From Callaeas wilsoni (taxonomy: Eukaryota; Chordata; Aves; Passeriformes; Callaeidae): a stretch of DNA of 64,000 nt. Location of the stretch: the NCBI GenBank assembly GCA_013398955.1, contig VWPU01004883.1, forward strand, positions 372,001 to 436,000. Reading direction: 5' to 3'. Shown here piece after piece: positions 1 to 12,909 of the stretch. A program made the translations under genes and the position numbers. Position 1 is the stretch's first letter, and each line of letters begins with the position of its first letter. The notes beneath the pieces were generated by a model, which made no database searches, had not been told where the DNA came from, and saw nothing but the letters and a program-made list of their open reading frames with translations.

Positions 1-3000
1 GCAGATTCCTCGGAGGTTGCTCGAACATGGTGCACTCACTAAACACAAACCTCTCCTTTTCCCTTCGGGGAGAGGAGCATGTTCATCCAGACATGAGAAC
101 CAGCAGTGCTGTCTTGCCATGTTCTTCAGGAGGTTAGTGCCGAATGACAGCACAGGCGGCAACAGCAGGCGCTTTCAGCAAGTGCATCGTACCCCAAGGG
201 GCTGAGTGTCCCCCCAAGGGATACAGTAGAATTTCTCCTACTGTTTCAGTGAATACTGAAATCTTCCTATTTATTCGCTCCTCAGCTGCAACCTCTGTCT
301 CCTGAGCCATGGGCTTTCTTCTTACGGTGAGATCAGACCTGCTCAAGGAGAGATGAGTCCTCTGTCTCTTTATTTCACTTTGGGTTTTACCATTAAAAGC
401 CCATTTCAAGAAAGCTGGATATACCCAACCTGCACAGGCCAGTTGACTGGTTTCCTTACTACCTTGTTCTTCAAGGTTTCCTGCCTGTGGACTACAAGTC
501 TGATCGAGTAACTCCACAAACAGAATTACTGGTATCTATCAGCTCCATGAACTCAGAAGTCTTGAAGCTGAGAAAGAAATGCTGACATTTAAAACAATAA
601 CATCTTCTTCTCAGTATAAGCTTCTGCTTGTGGCTATAGATACAGTCTGAGAAATGTGCTTCCCCACAGCGAGGTTGTGAGCTGTTATGGGTTAAAACTC
701 ATCCTTGAGGACACAAGAAAACCATTTTGCATGTTCAGAATCAACTTCCTTCTTTGACTTTCTGGGTACTGACAACTCAGGCTTACTTTGGTCCTGCTGA
801 CAGTCGTGCTGATGACAGCGATTTCAAATGAAGAAAAACGAAGAAAATGTGAGCCAGCAAAAAAGCAAGAGCAGTAAAAGCACCTTCCTCAACTCACGCT
901 AACATTGTGACATCTGGTTATTGATGTTGCAATGGCAACTAACGTTGTTCCCAGAGCCAACACTTAAATTCCACTTTGGTAGATCATAACTGTAAGCAAG
1001 TCACAGGGTCCCACAGGAAGGGGTAATTATTGACCAATTCTTCTTGCTCTTGGATGAGCGGTGGCTTTGGTCTGCGCAGCGCTGGCTGTGATGCAGAGCG
1101 CTGGCTCTGCACAGAGGTGACTAATACATGTCACCAATTTTCTTGATGTAAGGCTTGAACCTGCATTTTAGCCCAGGGTGCCAGACTATGACAAACAAGA
1201 GCTAGAAGAGGATAATGAATAAACATGGTGAGAATTTCAGCTGTAATCTGCCATCAGGTCCATCTGTTACTCCTTCCCTCACAACCCTTGCAAACTCAAT
1301 GAGCCGGGAACAGGCATGCTCCATATACTGTCCCATCCCTCAGCCACAGAGCTAAGGTCTAATTGTCTGCTTGTCATTAAGTTTATCACTTACAGTCCCT
1401 TGAGCCATTACTGGTCACAGGATCTTGTTCAGTTCTTTAGCCTTCCATCCACCCCACTTACGGCAAGACTTCCAGGAGGATACCAAAAAGATGATGTGCA
1501 TAAGTGTATTAATCACATGATGGCATCTGCGGTGTGGCAGAGCAGTAGTCGCTCCAGATGTGCCTCCCAGGCGTGTGTCCTCTGCTCATTTAACCATTCC
1601 CAGCCCCAGGGACTCTCCCTCCATCTCATGCAAGGTGAGATGCCCAGCTCCCAAGCTCAGGGGTTCATTTCCAGTTGGCAGCTGGTGAGTCCTGAAGTCT
1701 GTATGACCTATTTTCACTTTGTGTCATGTGCAGGCACTGCAGAGGGGGGTCTTGGGTTTTCCTGCTGGTTTGCTCTTATCCAGAGACAGGAAAGCAGAGG
1801 CTTCTGAGCAGGACCATGATGCAGGAGCAGCCAGTCAGTGGAACAGCGTGTGTGTGGCGTGACTCAGAGAGGGATGAAGGCTCCAGCAAGCTCTGCCTCT
1901 TGGGGAGCAGTGGTTTGCTCTGGGGAGGGCATGCCTATCTCCCAGGCAACGCTGCAGCTTCAAAAGTTGCTGTCAAAATTCTCCATGGTTCCAGACGTCT
2001 CTCACTGATGCAGGGTTTGGCAAACTTTGCTGCTTGTATTTTATTACAGACCTCATGCTCCCGGCTGCAGTTCACAAGTGGAGTATCTCCCTGCCTTGGG
2101 AACAGGCCGTCTTAATTACAGCCCACACAGATGATTTTTTCTTTTTTTTGCATTTCTCCCATAGGTGCTTCCTTCTCATGTTTCAGAAACTCCATGTTCT
2201 TGGTTTACTGCTCCTCTGTTCCTTCCAGCTCGGAGAGCTTCCAGCAAGGGGGATGGAGAGGAATGTGATAAGCAGCTTGGCTGGTTAATAAGCTCCCTGT
2301 CTAACTGAGGGACTCTTGCATGCTGGGTTCACTTGCCAGTCCCTGGTACCTCCCTCAAGGTGTCTGTCTTCTTCTGGCTCTCCTGGGGGAGCAGTTTGGA
2401 ACCTGGTTTGAGTTGCAGCTACTTTTCACTTTGTGCCAAGCCGTGTTCACCAGGGTCAGGTGCAGACCAGAAACTGCCTCTGGATGGCAGGGCTGAAGAG
2501 CTATGTGAGCCTGAGATTTGGCTGGGAAAACAGAACTTAAAAAACACCCAGTCCCTCGCATTCCCAGCGACAACTGCAGAGTCACTGCAGAGAAAGTAAC
2601 GGGAGATTTTTCTCTCTCTAATTTATGTCTCTCCTGCATATGGCTTCTGCGGAGTCGCTGATGTTACAGACAGATGGGTTGGCATTTTACTAGACAGAAC
2701 ACATGGGCTAGATGTTGTTAATGCTTGTTAGCTACTCACTCTGCAGCTTGACCAGTCCAACACGGTCACCTCGCAGATGGTTGGGAAGCTGCAGCCGGGA
2801 TGCTGGAGCGGTCCAGCCCTGCCGCGCGTGGCGTGACAGCAGTTGGGATAACGCGCGTTTGGCTGCTCTTTCCAAAGGGATTTGTCATAGGTCAGAGATA
2901 GCCATGGCTGGGGGATCGGCACAGCTTCCCTGCGTATCAAGGAGAGAGTCTGATTTGTAAAGATCCTGAGATTTTATGGAGGTATTGGCTTTAAAGGCTT

Positions 3001-5032
3001 CATGTCGTAGTTTGGGTTTTTATATGGAATGGGGCTGGAAAAACTCTGTGACCTCTGTGCCTTGTTCCCATCTCTACTCCTTTATGCTTGATGTTTGTAA
3101 GCATATTTGGCTGGTGAACACTATTTAGCAGATCTGAGTCTGTTAAAAACTTATAATTTATGACCTCAAGCTCTGACTACAGCTGGCTGCCAGTATTAGC
3201 TTAGAGTGACATCCCATGTGATCTTCCATTTTCTGTGATGTGAGCAGTCTGCTGTGATTTACTCTCACCAATCATGTGTTCAGAGGAACCATTTTTAGGT
3301 ATCACCTCAGCAAATCTCCACAGGGTGAGTCTCCTTGGTGGCTGGCTTGGACATGCCATCAGAATCTGTGGATGCAAAAGTAGATGCTACGGGTGAATTA
3401 TTTACGTTGCCACCTTCCCTCTTTGACAATGTTCAATTTGCAACATAATGGTGGGAGCCTGAATGAATCCTACAGATGAGACAGGGAATTTTAGTTTTAG
3501 CACTTGTTCTCTAAAAACTTTCAAAGCACTTTTGGAAAATGCATGGGTATTAATCCACACTGAGCAGTAGTTCTTCAAACCTATGATTTAAATTGGATAT
3601 ATTTGTCTCTGTCTGTCCTGAACTGTTGAGTAACATTAATGCACCCTGATAATAGCTGTCACATTTTACCCCGGGGGTTGTTCCTCAGTGATAGGTGAAA
3701 TCACAGCAGTTCAAAGACCTGTCTTCCAGGATGAAAAGCTCTATAGGAATATTCAGATATAAAATAGTAATAGTATGAAGCAAAAAATACGCTTCCCTTA
3801 TTTTACAGCCTTTGATCTTATTTTTATGGCATCGCATTTGACAGTCTAAAGGGCATTAACCTGTAGGAGAAACCTTTTGAAAGAAGGTGCTGACTCGCCC
3901 TCTGCTGCACAGAGCACTGTCCCCCAGGATTAACACCAGCAGGTTTCCCCCACAGAGAGGAGTGCAGCCCTTCTGCACATGTCCCTGCTCTTTTTTATGT
4001 TTCATTTTTTACGTGAGGCGCGGGAGAGCTCACCTAGATCAAAACAGGGAGCTGTGGGGAGAAGCTGGTGCAGCACACCCTGCTCTGTGTTCCTTTGCTG
4101 CCGAGCTGGTGCAGCATCCAGGGCCCCATCACTGCTGCCACTCGTGTTCACACTGCCTGGGTCATGTTTCTGATTAAGATGGAAGTATACGAGCTGACCT
4201 CTTGTTCCAAAGACATTCTGGGGTTGTGGTTCATCTCAGTGTTGAATAATAAGAAAGAGAAAGGAAATGTTTGCTATAAATCTCAGTGCACACAGGGCTG
4301 TTTCTCACTTACCCCATCCCAGCATTCAATTTTCTTCTTGGCATTGCCAGGCGTTTGCTTTTCTTTGCTCAGCAGCTAAAAGCAGCTTTTTCATTACATT
4401 TCCTGGAAGGCCCTTTACAGGCATCCATCCCTGTCTGCCTCATAAATTCACTTTATATACCAAGCTGGTGACACGGAGGTCAGAGGTCTTGGCAAGAAAC
4501 AATTATTATAAAGAAGTGCTCTTCTTCTTTGGGTTACAATGAGGATATTAAAGGGGGGGAAATTTTGCTGCAGACAAGGAATGGTCATTTGTGAAAGGGA
4601 GGTGATCTGATTGATTAAGTGTTGCACATCCTGCGGGAGCCACCATGGGCAGGGATCCTGTCAGGCCAGCTGGAACCTGCCAGTTACCGTGAAAAAAAGA
4701 AGCAAACCGGTAAACAGTTTGCTAAATAACCTCATAAATATTTCCAGCCCTAAGCGCATCTTGTGGTTCAATTTTGTGTTAGGTTTTTTTTTTCCCCTTA
4801 ATATTTCCCTAATTTTAAATGAACGGCCTGTAATTAAAGTGATTTAGAGGCTACCTGGGGACCTGGTATTTGAGCAGTGCATGATGCTTAGGTGAGATTG
4901 ATTGGTGAGGCATAACTCAATTTGGGGTATTTTGATAATGATATCATCACCCGAGAGAGCCAAGTTTGAGCAATTAAATCTCAAAACCTCATGTTTGGGT
5001 TGTTATAACTTCAGCAGGGAGTTTCTGCATGT

Positions 5033-5033
<1 letters not shown>

Positions 5034-5071
<38 letters not shown>
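5034..5071. repeat. (CA)n microsatellite
   Basis: A near-perfect CA run of about 19 dinucleotides, interrupted once by CG near its end. It is likely polymorphic. Confidence 0.95.
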
Positions 5072-5131
5072 TATTTTCCTTGGTTTTTTTCTGGGCGCTC
5101 CAGTTTTTTGGCTGGCTCTGTGCGTGGTGGG

Positions 5132-5157
5132 CTGTCTGTCTGTCTGTTTGTCTGTCT
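5132..5157. repeat. (CTGT)n microsatellite
   Basis: About six tetranucleotide units of CTGT with one T-rich variant unit, roughly 60 bases after the CA repeat. Confidence 0.9.
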
Positions 5158-8100
5158 GGGGTGATCTGAAGTGGTGATTTTTCAGCTGTGCAGACCCAGA
5201 GAGAGGGTACCAGCCCACTCAGCATCACTGCTTCCCCCCTCAACGTCTGCACGTGGACAGGGCGGCCTTTGACATTTAGAAAAATCTCAGCATCTGAAGC
5301 AAGAGGCAGAAACAAAAGGATTTTCTCATTTAAAGGTCAGAGCCAGCAGCTTCTTGAAGGAAATTTTCAAATAGGTTTCTTGGAGTGTGGCAGGGTTTGT
5401 GTGTGTTAGTGGGTGCTGAGGGAGGCTGTGGGTGCTGTGAGGACACGTCAGGGAGTTGAGGGGGTTTCAGGACCAGCGGTGTGCCCAAGGCTCCAGGGCA
5501 CACACGGCGATAGAGCTGTGGAGCTTTCGGCAGGTGATCGCATGAACAGCCAGCCCTGAGGGCTTCTGCTGACACATGAAGGCTTTGGGAAGAGGGAGTG
5601 ACTGCCTCGCATGAAGAGAAGCTCTGAGGGATTCATGTGATGAAGGCAAGTTGTCAGAGGGGTCAGTCTGGTGGGGAGATGTGCATAACCCGCATGGGTG
5701 TGGACGGCACAGCGCTCTTCAGGGTAGGGCGGGGAACACCACAAGGAGAAGGGAAAGGGCAGAGAGAACTGGGGCACAGAGGCCACAGCATGGCCCGTAG
5801 TGCTGAAGCAGCCTGTGGACCTGCACAGAGCAGGGAGAAGCTCTGTGTGGGGTGTTGGGTGTGGGGCCGTGGTGCTGCGTGTGCTCAGAGCCGGCGTCCG
5901 TGGGGACACAGCACGGACAGTGATTTATGGAAGGAGCAGAGCAGATGAGATGGGACCTTAGAGATGCATTCACTGGGTAAATGTCACCGGGCAATGATTC
6001 ACTTGCTCCTTTTGACCCCTAATACATCTTAGCCTTGGAAAGCAGCGTCTACCATAGAGCGTGGCCAAGCGGCATCTGCAAAGCGAAGGTTTGTCACCAC
6101 GCCAAGGGGTGGCTCTGGCAGTCCTGCCAAAGCCCTGGACTTCATCCTTCCGCACGCTGGGGAGGCGTTCGAACCTCCTTTGTTCCCAAGCTGAGACACA
6201 ACTGTCTTGCCTGCTGTGCCTGGCACAAAGCTCCACCATCCCTGTTGTCAGCTTGCCAAAACCCATTCAGGAGCTCCACCTGTGGCACTGGAGGTGTGTG
6301 TTTGAAGTTGCAGGGACATATGTCCTGCATGGATTGCATCCCCAAAGGCAGTTGTGCTTTCTCAGTGTGGAAATCAGAGGTAGAAAATCCTCACTTCATG
6401 TTGAAATCTCAAGTTGTATGGAATGCTGAAGCCCTCTTCTCCCTGTTTCTGCATTTCTACTCCATACTTTCTCATGATACCACATCCTCATGCAGCCACC
6501 CTCTTGTCAGTCTTATTCCAGTGTCTGAAGGTCTACATGACCTTGGGTCTTACACTCAACCCATATTTTTCAAGAAGCATCCTTTGTGTGATTGAAGTCA
6601 TGCTGCAGTTTGGAGCCATTGTTTTTAGCTACCAAAATATGTCAGAGAGAAGAGGAAATGGGTGTACAAGAAACTAAAACCTGAGTGTATCTAGGTGAGA
6701 GTGCACTTCTGAACCATATAGTAGCTTGTGAGTGGCTAAAGGAGATGCTGTCACACTTTTCACATAGCTCCCCCTCAGCTGCTGGAAGAAGCAGAGAAGG
6801 AAATGCTGGGTCTTTGCTTTCAGGGAAGGCTTGTGTGCAACAGCAGCATGGGTGTAAAGAGCCATCTCAGCAGGACCAGTGCAGGCAGAAGTCCTGTACA
6901 GGTTACGTTGATGTGGCAGTAGTTGAGAGAGCCTATTCCAGTCCATATGTTGCAGTTTTACGAGCCCAGTTCATCCAGCTGCAGGTCCATCCCCCAACAG
7001 GGACATTTGGGAAAGCCTGTTGCTCCTCCACGTCATCTGCATTGTCTGCTCCTTGCTGAGACTGTCCCTGTCAGAGAAGAACCCGCTTTTCTACCACGTT
7101 GGTGGTTATTTCAGAGATTTTTACATGTATATCTGAACTATAAAGCCTTGAATAATTTACCGGTTTCCAGGGTTAAGAGGAAGATTTATAATGTTTCCTT
7201 TTGGCAGGCAGCTGCTGATCTTGATTCCCCTGAAGAAACAGTTGTGCTAACAGCTCCTTTCTCAGAGCAGCTACTCCAAGTTCTTGTTGTGTGCTAAATA
7301 GGCCAGGGTTGTTGTAGTTTACAATACAGAGAGGTCTACCCCCTGATCTGGTTGCTGTGGGGTAGCACAGCCTGCGAGGAGGCAAACAGGGTGTCACCCT
7401 TCAAACCTACAACCAGAGTCACATCCCACCCACCCCAGCAGAGCTGGGTGTGCAGTAAGACTGGGCAAAGAGTGATTTCCTTTGCTTTTCTAGAAAAGGT
7501 CCCCATAGTCCTTAAATCAGACTAAACTGGCAACGGAGCTTAGCCAAAGCTGAAATCTTTCCCTTTACAAGTATTTGAGATCTGAATAAAACATAACAGA
7601 GACCTGAATCTCGGTAGTTTAGTGAGCCAGACAGATTTTTCCCATGAATTAGAAGAAACCAATATGGGGCTATGTACAGAGTACCTGAGAGATGGTATCT
7701 CACAGTGATTAGCTTCAGCATCCCAGGCTGCTCTGTGCTCAGGGAAACCGAGGCTGAGCAGGGAATATCTACATCTCTAGTGAAGCACTGCACCTGTCTG
7801 GCCCAGCACAGAGGGGAAAGGGAGAGTGAAGCGTGATGGTGTCCCCAAAGTGTCCTCTTGCACTGACTCCTCTATGCATTGACTCTGGGGTGGATGGGGA
7901 TACAGATCCAGTTTTTCCTTTGGTCCCATGTATTCAGTTTGACTCTAAATGTTGATTTTTTTTCTTTCACCCTTCTCTTTAAGAGCAACAACACACTATA
8001 GCAATGATGTCAGTAGTGTTGGGCACAGAGCAGTTAGGGCTGGGTTTGAACATGCTCTGGTCTCTCTCACCCCATTCCCACTGGATAAGTGACACTTGTT

Positions 8101-8820
8101 TATGCTCCTCTCCGCTTTGCATTTTATGGGGTTGGGATGGCTTTTGGCTTCACCTAAACTTAGAATTTTAGGGAATGCATCAGCAGAGTGAATGGTGATT
8201 GCATTACGTGGAGTGTGCTGTGAATAGTTGATATGTGCTGGCACCTGCAAGTTCTTGTCAGCAGCAGTTGTGTCCAGGAGTTTGCCTTTGAGAGTTGAGA
8301 CTTTTTTAATATGAAAAAATTGATTAAAAATGAGTGGAGGGAATCCTAGCTGTGAACAGTGAAGAGGAGGACTCGAGTGCTCTTGCAGCCTTGAACTACT
8401 GGAAATTTCACGTTTCTTATTTTCATAAACTCAGTTTTTGGAGCTGGAGTCACAGGCATGCTCTGCATTGATCCAGAATGGTGTGAAACACCAGACCCTG
8501 CAGCGTTCACTCAGCAGAGCATCTCCCCTTGTGCTCCCCCTCGGTGTTCCTGCACACCCCTGTGCATCCCCCTGCCTTGCTCTGATCCCCTGCTCGCTCC
8601 TGTTCCTGCCCCGGGCACTTCCCTCTCTGCCAGCGAGTGCACCAGGCAGAGCGCAGGCTGGCTTTTGAAAAGAAATCCTGTGAATTAATGGGAACATATT
8701 GCTATTATTTCATATAATCACTTTATTTGTAAAGCACAGGCTGCAGAGGTACTCCCGCTGTTGAACCCAAAGCAGCAAATCTATCTATATATCCCAGTCT
8801 GCACTACATTATGAACAGAT

Positions 8821-8920
8821 GGGTGAAGAAAAAAAGCAATAAAAACAAATAATAAGAAAAGTAACAATGATAGCAATTTTAAAACACTCCTAGGGAAAAA
8901 AAAAGTTTCTCCATTTTTTT
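8821..8920. repeat. A-rich low-complexity stretch
   Basis: Runs of A broken by single bases (several AAAAA to AAAAAAAAA tracts). No flanking element was recognised that would make it a retroposon tail. Confidence 0.6.
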
Positions 8921-11057
8921 AAAAGCAATGTGAGATTGAATGAGCTGCACTGCAAGTGCATCCATCCTCTAAGTTCACATGTAAACATCTCCTAGCAGAG
9001 GAAGAATTGCTTTTTTTCCAAGTGGCTGCCTTCTCGCCTTGTGCCTGTTACAGAAGCAATCATAAGAAACCTGGGTGAGATGTCTGGGGTTTGGAAGCAT
9101 TTGGGGGTTTTCTTTGATTTTTTGGAGTTCCTGGGGAGACAGGGGCCGTGGGGGTGAGAGGGAGGATGGTGCCTCCCTTGACAGCTGAGAAAACTCAGTG
9201 GGAAATAGCAATCTTCTCAGAAGCACGTATTTGTCCACATAACTTGCTCTGAACATTTTTCTTCTGCCTCTGCTGCAGGAGGAAAGTTTGGTTATGAAGA
9301 ACAGCAGAGAGAAGCTGCCATTAATCTCATAAAAATAGAGAAGATATTCAAATGTAGTCTTCACCCATGACACCAGTGAGCTCAAAGTAGAGGAAATTTA
9401 AAATATTTATGTTGCTCTGTTTCTGAGGTCATAAAAAACAAGCAAATGGTCTGGCACTGGATGCTAAATTTCTTAAGGAATTTACTTTAATTAATTAAAC
9501 TAGTAAGCCAATTAATGGATTTGCTTGTAAATTCTTAGAAAATTAATTCTGTGCCCAAAGAGTTTTTTAAATCTGCGAGGGAGGCTGTGTATTTCATACA
9601 GAGCTTGAATTCCCACTTCAGATGAATCCAGCTCGGCACTGAGAGAGCTGGAGACACAACTGATGCATTCATAATATTCGGACCTTCCTCCAAAACTGGC
9701 ACTTCCCATCAGCTGGATCCAGGGGGGATTTGCAAAATAAAACCTGTGCTGCTGCCACAGCACCCAGCTCCTGTGCTCGCTGCTCTGCTGCGGCCTCGCA
9801 TGGCAGCTCTGGCTTTACGGGGGCTGGAGATTCTTCGTGTCCTTCCTGATGCCTCCAACTGGCTCCTTCATCTGCCATCGCTTCCCTCTTTCATCTGGCC
9901 CAGGGGTACCTCAGGTGCACAGGAGGCATCAGGTAGCTCCAGTAAGCAGCAGATCAAAGCACGGGATTTGCTGAAAAACAACCCAGCCAAAACGAAGATT
10001 TAAACAAAAGCTAATTCACTTTTCCACGTGGAAACCTTGTTTCTGTTCCCTGCCTGGCTCGGGGATGACAGCGGCATTCTCTATACCTTGCACTCCTCAC
10101 AATCCAAAGCGACCCAAACACAGAAAGTTCATAATGAAATGTGTCCAGGCTCCTGAGAACATGAAATCAGAAGGAAGCAGGTTCCTTGGGGCTCTCGGCA
10201 GGCAAAGCCGTGTTTTCCCCTCACATGGCAATCCTCCACTTTGGATCTTGGCATCCTTTGATGGAGGGGGCTGCCGGCCATGCCTGGCACCACCCGTGCT
10301 GTCCCACCTCGGCTCCGACAGGAAGCAGAGCTGCAAAGCAGTTAGGAATGAAGAGGAAAATGGCAGGGGAAAGAAAATTAGCATTTGCAACTGTGATGTT
10401 TTTGCTGTTTATTAATAAACAAGCTGCTTTTGTGCCTCCGGGGGCAGGAGAGGCTTCAAGCATTCCTTATTTCTCTTGCATTTAGCCTTTTTTTTTGCTT
10501 GTTTTATATGTTACAGGAGATTTGTAATGTCTTCCCACATGTTGAGTTTCCTTATTTTCTTGAGAGCATCTCTGGAATAATTCCCCTGGAGGTTTCGGCT
10601 GTGTGCTGCCAGGCTGATTTAAACACTTTAGGGATGCAGGGTGGATCAGTACTCATTGGGAAGGAGTTATGTTAATTAGGAACAGGTCTGCTTCCTCCTA
10701 CAGAAGTGGTGTGACTTCAGGGATAAGTGTTTTCATGGAGAGAAAACCCTTGTGCAGAGCTCCTGCCACCCTGGGTGGTGTTGGTGACAGTGACCCTGAT
10801 GTGGCCACCCCTGTTCTGTGATGGCAGCACAGGCTCTTCCCAGGATGGTCAAACCCCTCATCTCCTCCTCGCCACATTTGTCACCAGGGAAGGCTCACAG
10901 GGGTCCTGCATGGGGACATTGGAATGCAGGACTCTGGAATGCTGTGTCCCAGACAGATGGCACGTCCTTGGTGACAGGCGGATCCGTGCCAAAGGAGGCT
11001 TCAGGGTGACACTGCTCTTGGGTCACAGGAGGTGAATTAAAACCCTCTGGTATTAAT

Positions 11058-11081
11058 GGCTTTGTTCTTCTTTCCCATTAG
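11058..11081 (+). other. 3' splice acceptor of MAD1L1 terminal exon
   Basis: A pyrimidine-rich tract (TTTGTTCTTCTTTCCCATTAG) ends in AG at 11,080-11,081. It is followed directly by codons that align with the MAD1 C-terminus. The exon opens at a codon boundary (phase 0). Confidence 0.85.
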
Positions 11082-11240
11082 GCCTCCAGCTCCTCTGGTG
11101 GAAAAATGCAGCTTCTGGAAACGGAATTCTCACGAACCATCCGGGAGCTCATCGAACTCCACCTGCTGCGCCAGGACAGCATCCCAGCCTTCCTCAGCGC
11201 CCTCACCCTCGACCTCTTCAGCCGCCAGACCATTGCTTAG
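11082..11240 (+). CDS. MAD1L1: MAD1L1 (mitotic arrest deficient 1-like 1), last coding exon only
   Basis: Fifty-two codons plus a TAG stop (11,238-11,240) translate to the C-terminus of MAD1. The central [10 protein letters not shown] and the closing [14 protein letters not shown] segments match the human end as I remember it, with conservative changes (human ...SRQTVA, here ...SRQTIA). MAD1 is a coiled-coil spindle-assembly-checkpoint protein. It binds MAD2 and brings it to unattached kinetochores, and in interphase it sits at nuclear pores. The last ~120 residues form an RWD-like domain that docks on BUB1, and this exon supplies its final part. The first ~660 residues lie outside the window to the left, consistent with very long introns in this gene. 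The exon is in frame from its first base and shows no disruption, so the locus looks intact here. The neighbouring gene ELFN1 is convergent. The exon is too short to be called from ORF length, so the identification rests on protein similarity. Confidence 0.93.
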   Translation, partial: ASSSSGGKMQLLETEFSRTIRELIELHLLRQDSIPAFLSALTLDLFSRQTIA

Positions 11241-12165
11241 TGTCCCACTGCCAGCTGCCAGCCAGGATTTGGCCCTCCTGGGCAGGACACTTGAGGTAGC
11301 AAGGAAAAATTCTCATGTCTACCACCCTTAATTTGTGGTATTGGGTTGCTTCTGTTTTGCAGGGAACTCCTTCTTCCCCTTTCTTTCATGCTGAGTCACA
11401 AATCCCACCAATTCCTCTGAAAAGTATAATTTTCCTCTTGTGGGAGGGCAAGTCTAGCTCCATCCTAGGGCTCTCCTGTGCCAGGATCCAATCTCTGCCT
11501 TTGAACTGGGCCATGTGCTCATCATTACTCAGATTCTCAAGATCTGTCTGGGAATACAGTGGGAACTGCTGGTTTGAGAAGCCCCAGCATCACCATTCAC
11601 AGCTTTTCTCAAAAGGATGCCCTAAATTTGGGCCCTAACAAAGAGACAAACCTGCATGAGGCTGTTGCTTCCTGCTATATGGTTGTTGTCCTCTTCTAAT
11701 GGGAGCCAAGGGCTTGGTCCCTGAAGACAGAGACCCAGGGAAAGTCTCTTGCTCTTGCAAACATCTCAGCACTCAGCAAGGCTGAAGTTATTTTTAAGAT
11801 ATCAGTGACCTGGGTCTGCCATCACTCAGCAGACAAGCACAGGCATAATGGCCATTTGAAGCCCCTGTAGCTGTGTTGACACCTCTGTGGTTCAGTCACT
11901 GCCGTGCTTTTTGTTCCTCACCAAGGCTTTAGGGGTCTTGGTTATCTCAGGGCTGTAGAAAGTGGAAGGGAGCAGTTTGGGCTGTGTTCAGTGCTGGTGG
12001 CTTTAGCCTGCTGCCTGCCACCACCTTGTGGGTATCTGTTTTGGGAGGTCTCCCTCCTCCTCCTCTTCTCCATGGAGGGTGGAGCATCCCCAGAAGTCTG
12101 ACATTTAGTGTTATAATGGATGTAGCTCTTCTGTCATCACAATAAAGTGTCACTTACCAAACTGG
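11241..12165 (+). other. MAD1L1: MAD1L1 3' UTR (inferred)
   Basis: Sequence between the MAD1L1 stop codon and the first convincing polyadenylation signal downstream. No further splice or coding signal was noticed. The length of about 0.9 kb is an inference from the AATAAA at 12,141; the cleavage point is taken as roughly 15-20 bases after it. Confidence 0.55.
12141..12146 (+). terminator. poly(A) signal AATAAA, probable MAD1L1 3' end
   Basis: A canonical hexamer in the context CATCACAATAAAGTGTCAC, followed by a GT-rich stretch (GGGTGTATGACT) within 25-30 bases, as expected for a cleavage/polyadenylation site. I noticed no earlier AATAAA after the stop codon. Confidence 0.65.
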
Positions 12166-12309
12166 GTGTATGACTCTTACTTGGGATGCACACTGTGCCT
12201 TGCTGTGCTCTCCCACACGTAGAGGATGTGTACATCAATGGTCTGATGCTGGTAGTACTTTGAGAAGGGAGGACATCATTATCTCTCTTTTTCCAGGCAA
12301 GTCTCATTC

Positions 12310-12375
12310 ATAAAATTATAGAATCATCAATGGTTTGGGTTGGAAGGGACCTTAGAGATCATCTAGTCCCAACTC
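12310..12375 (-). repeat. CR1 LINE 3' end fragment
   Basis: The + strand reads as the reverse complement of the avian CR1 terminus: ATAGAATCAT..., then GGTTTGGGTTGGAAGGGACC, then TTAGAGATCATCTAGTCCCAAC. The element is therefore on the - strand. It is only about 65 bp long, a typical severe 5' truncation. Its low divergence from the avian consensus supports a bird genome. Confidence 0.92.
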
Positions 12376-12769
12376 CTGCTGCCTTAAACCAAATCAGTTT
12401 GCTATAAACTTGTGCGTATATCGATTTCCTCCTGATTTCAGCAGGAACACGCTCCCTAGGCTTGGAGGGAAAGTAGCAGTGAGCCAGCTAGAGATACTCA
12501 CAGTGACTTCAGGGTTGGCCAGGCTTGCTGGAGTCACTTGGAGACCTGTTGATGTGTCTACAGGCATGGAAAACATCTGCTCTAGACCCCCGGATCAGAG
12601 GTGAAGCATGAGGTGTGGGGAGGCTGCAGCCCCCATCTCCCCAGCCCTCCTCTCTGCAGGGAAGCGCAGTAGCAAAAGTTTGTCATTTTCTCTTCTGCTT
12701 GAAGAAGTCCCGGTGGAAGATGAATTGCCGGGCATGCTGTGCCAGGGGAAGGCTGCCTGATTCATATGC

Positions 12770-12909
12770 ACGGCGTGGCACGGAGAGTCGCCTTCCCCAG
12801 TCATGGGGAAAATGAATCATGACGTCAGCCGCATTCAGCTCCGCCGCCAACACAATAGCAGATCCTGGCTGCCGCGGAAGATTTTTCTCCTGGCTCCTTG
12901 CAGGAGAAA
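12770..12909. promoter_or_regulatory. CpG-rich patch with perfect CRE (TGACGTCA)
   Basis: A palindromic cAMP response element TGACGTCA lies at 12,820-12,827. It sits in about 110 bp carrying roughly ten CpG dinucleotides, in otherwise CpG-poor intergenic DNA. A 9-bp perfect inverted repeat with an 8-base loop follows at 12,884-12,909, then TAATTAATAA. The CRE is the binding site of CREB/ATF proteins. Whether this is an enhancer, an unannotated promoter or neither cannot be told from the sequence alone. Confidence 0.4.

Larger units (their letters stand above)
1..11081 (+). other. probable last intron of MAD1L1 (3' part)
   Basis: This stretch lies directly upstream of the MAD1L1 terminal exon and ends in its splice acceptor. 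I looked for codons of the preceding MAD1 segments (the coiled coil and the first half of the C-terminal domain) and recognised none, so I infer one long intron that continues past the left edge. It contains simple repeats near 5.0-5.2 kb, an A-rich patch at about 8.82-8.92 kb, and AT-rich blocks with homeodomain-like TAAT cores at about 4.69-4.86 and 9.40-9.62 kb. No CpG island or RNA gene was seen. A divergent or very short exon could have been missed. Confidence 0.6.
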
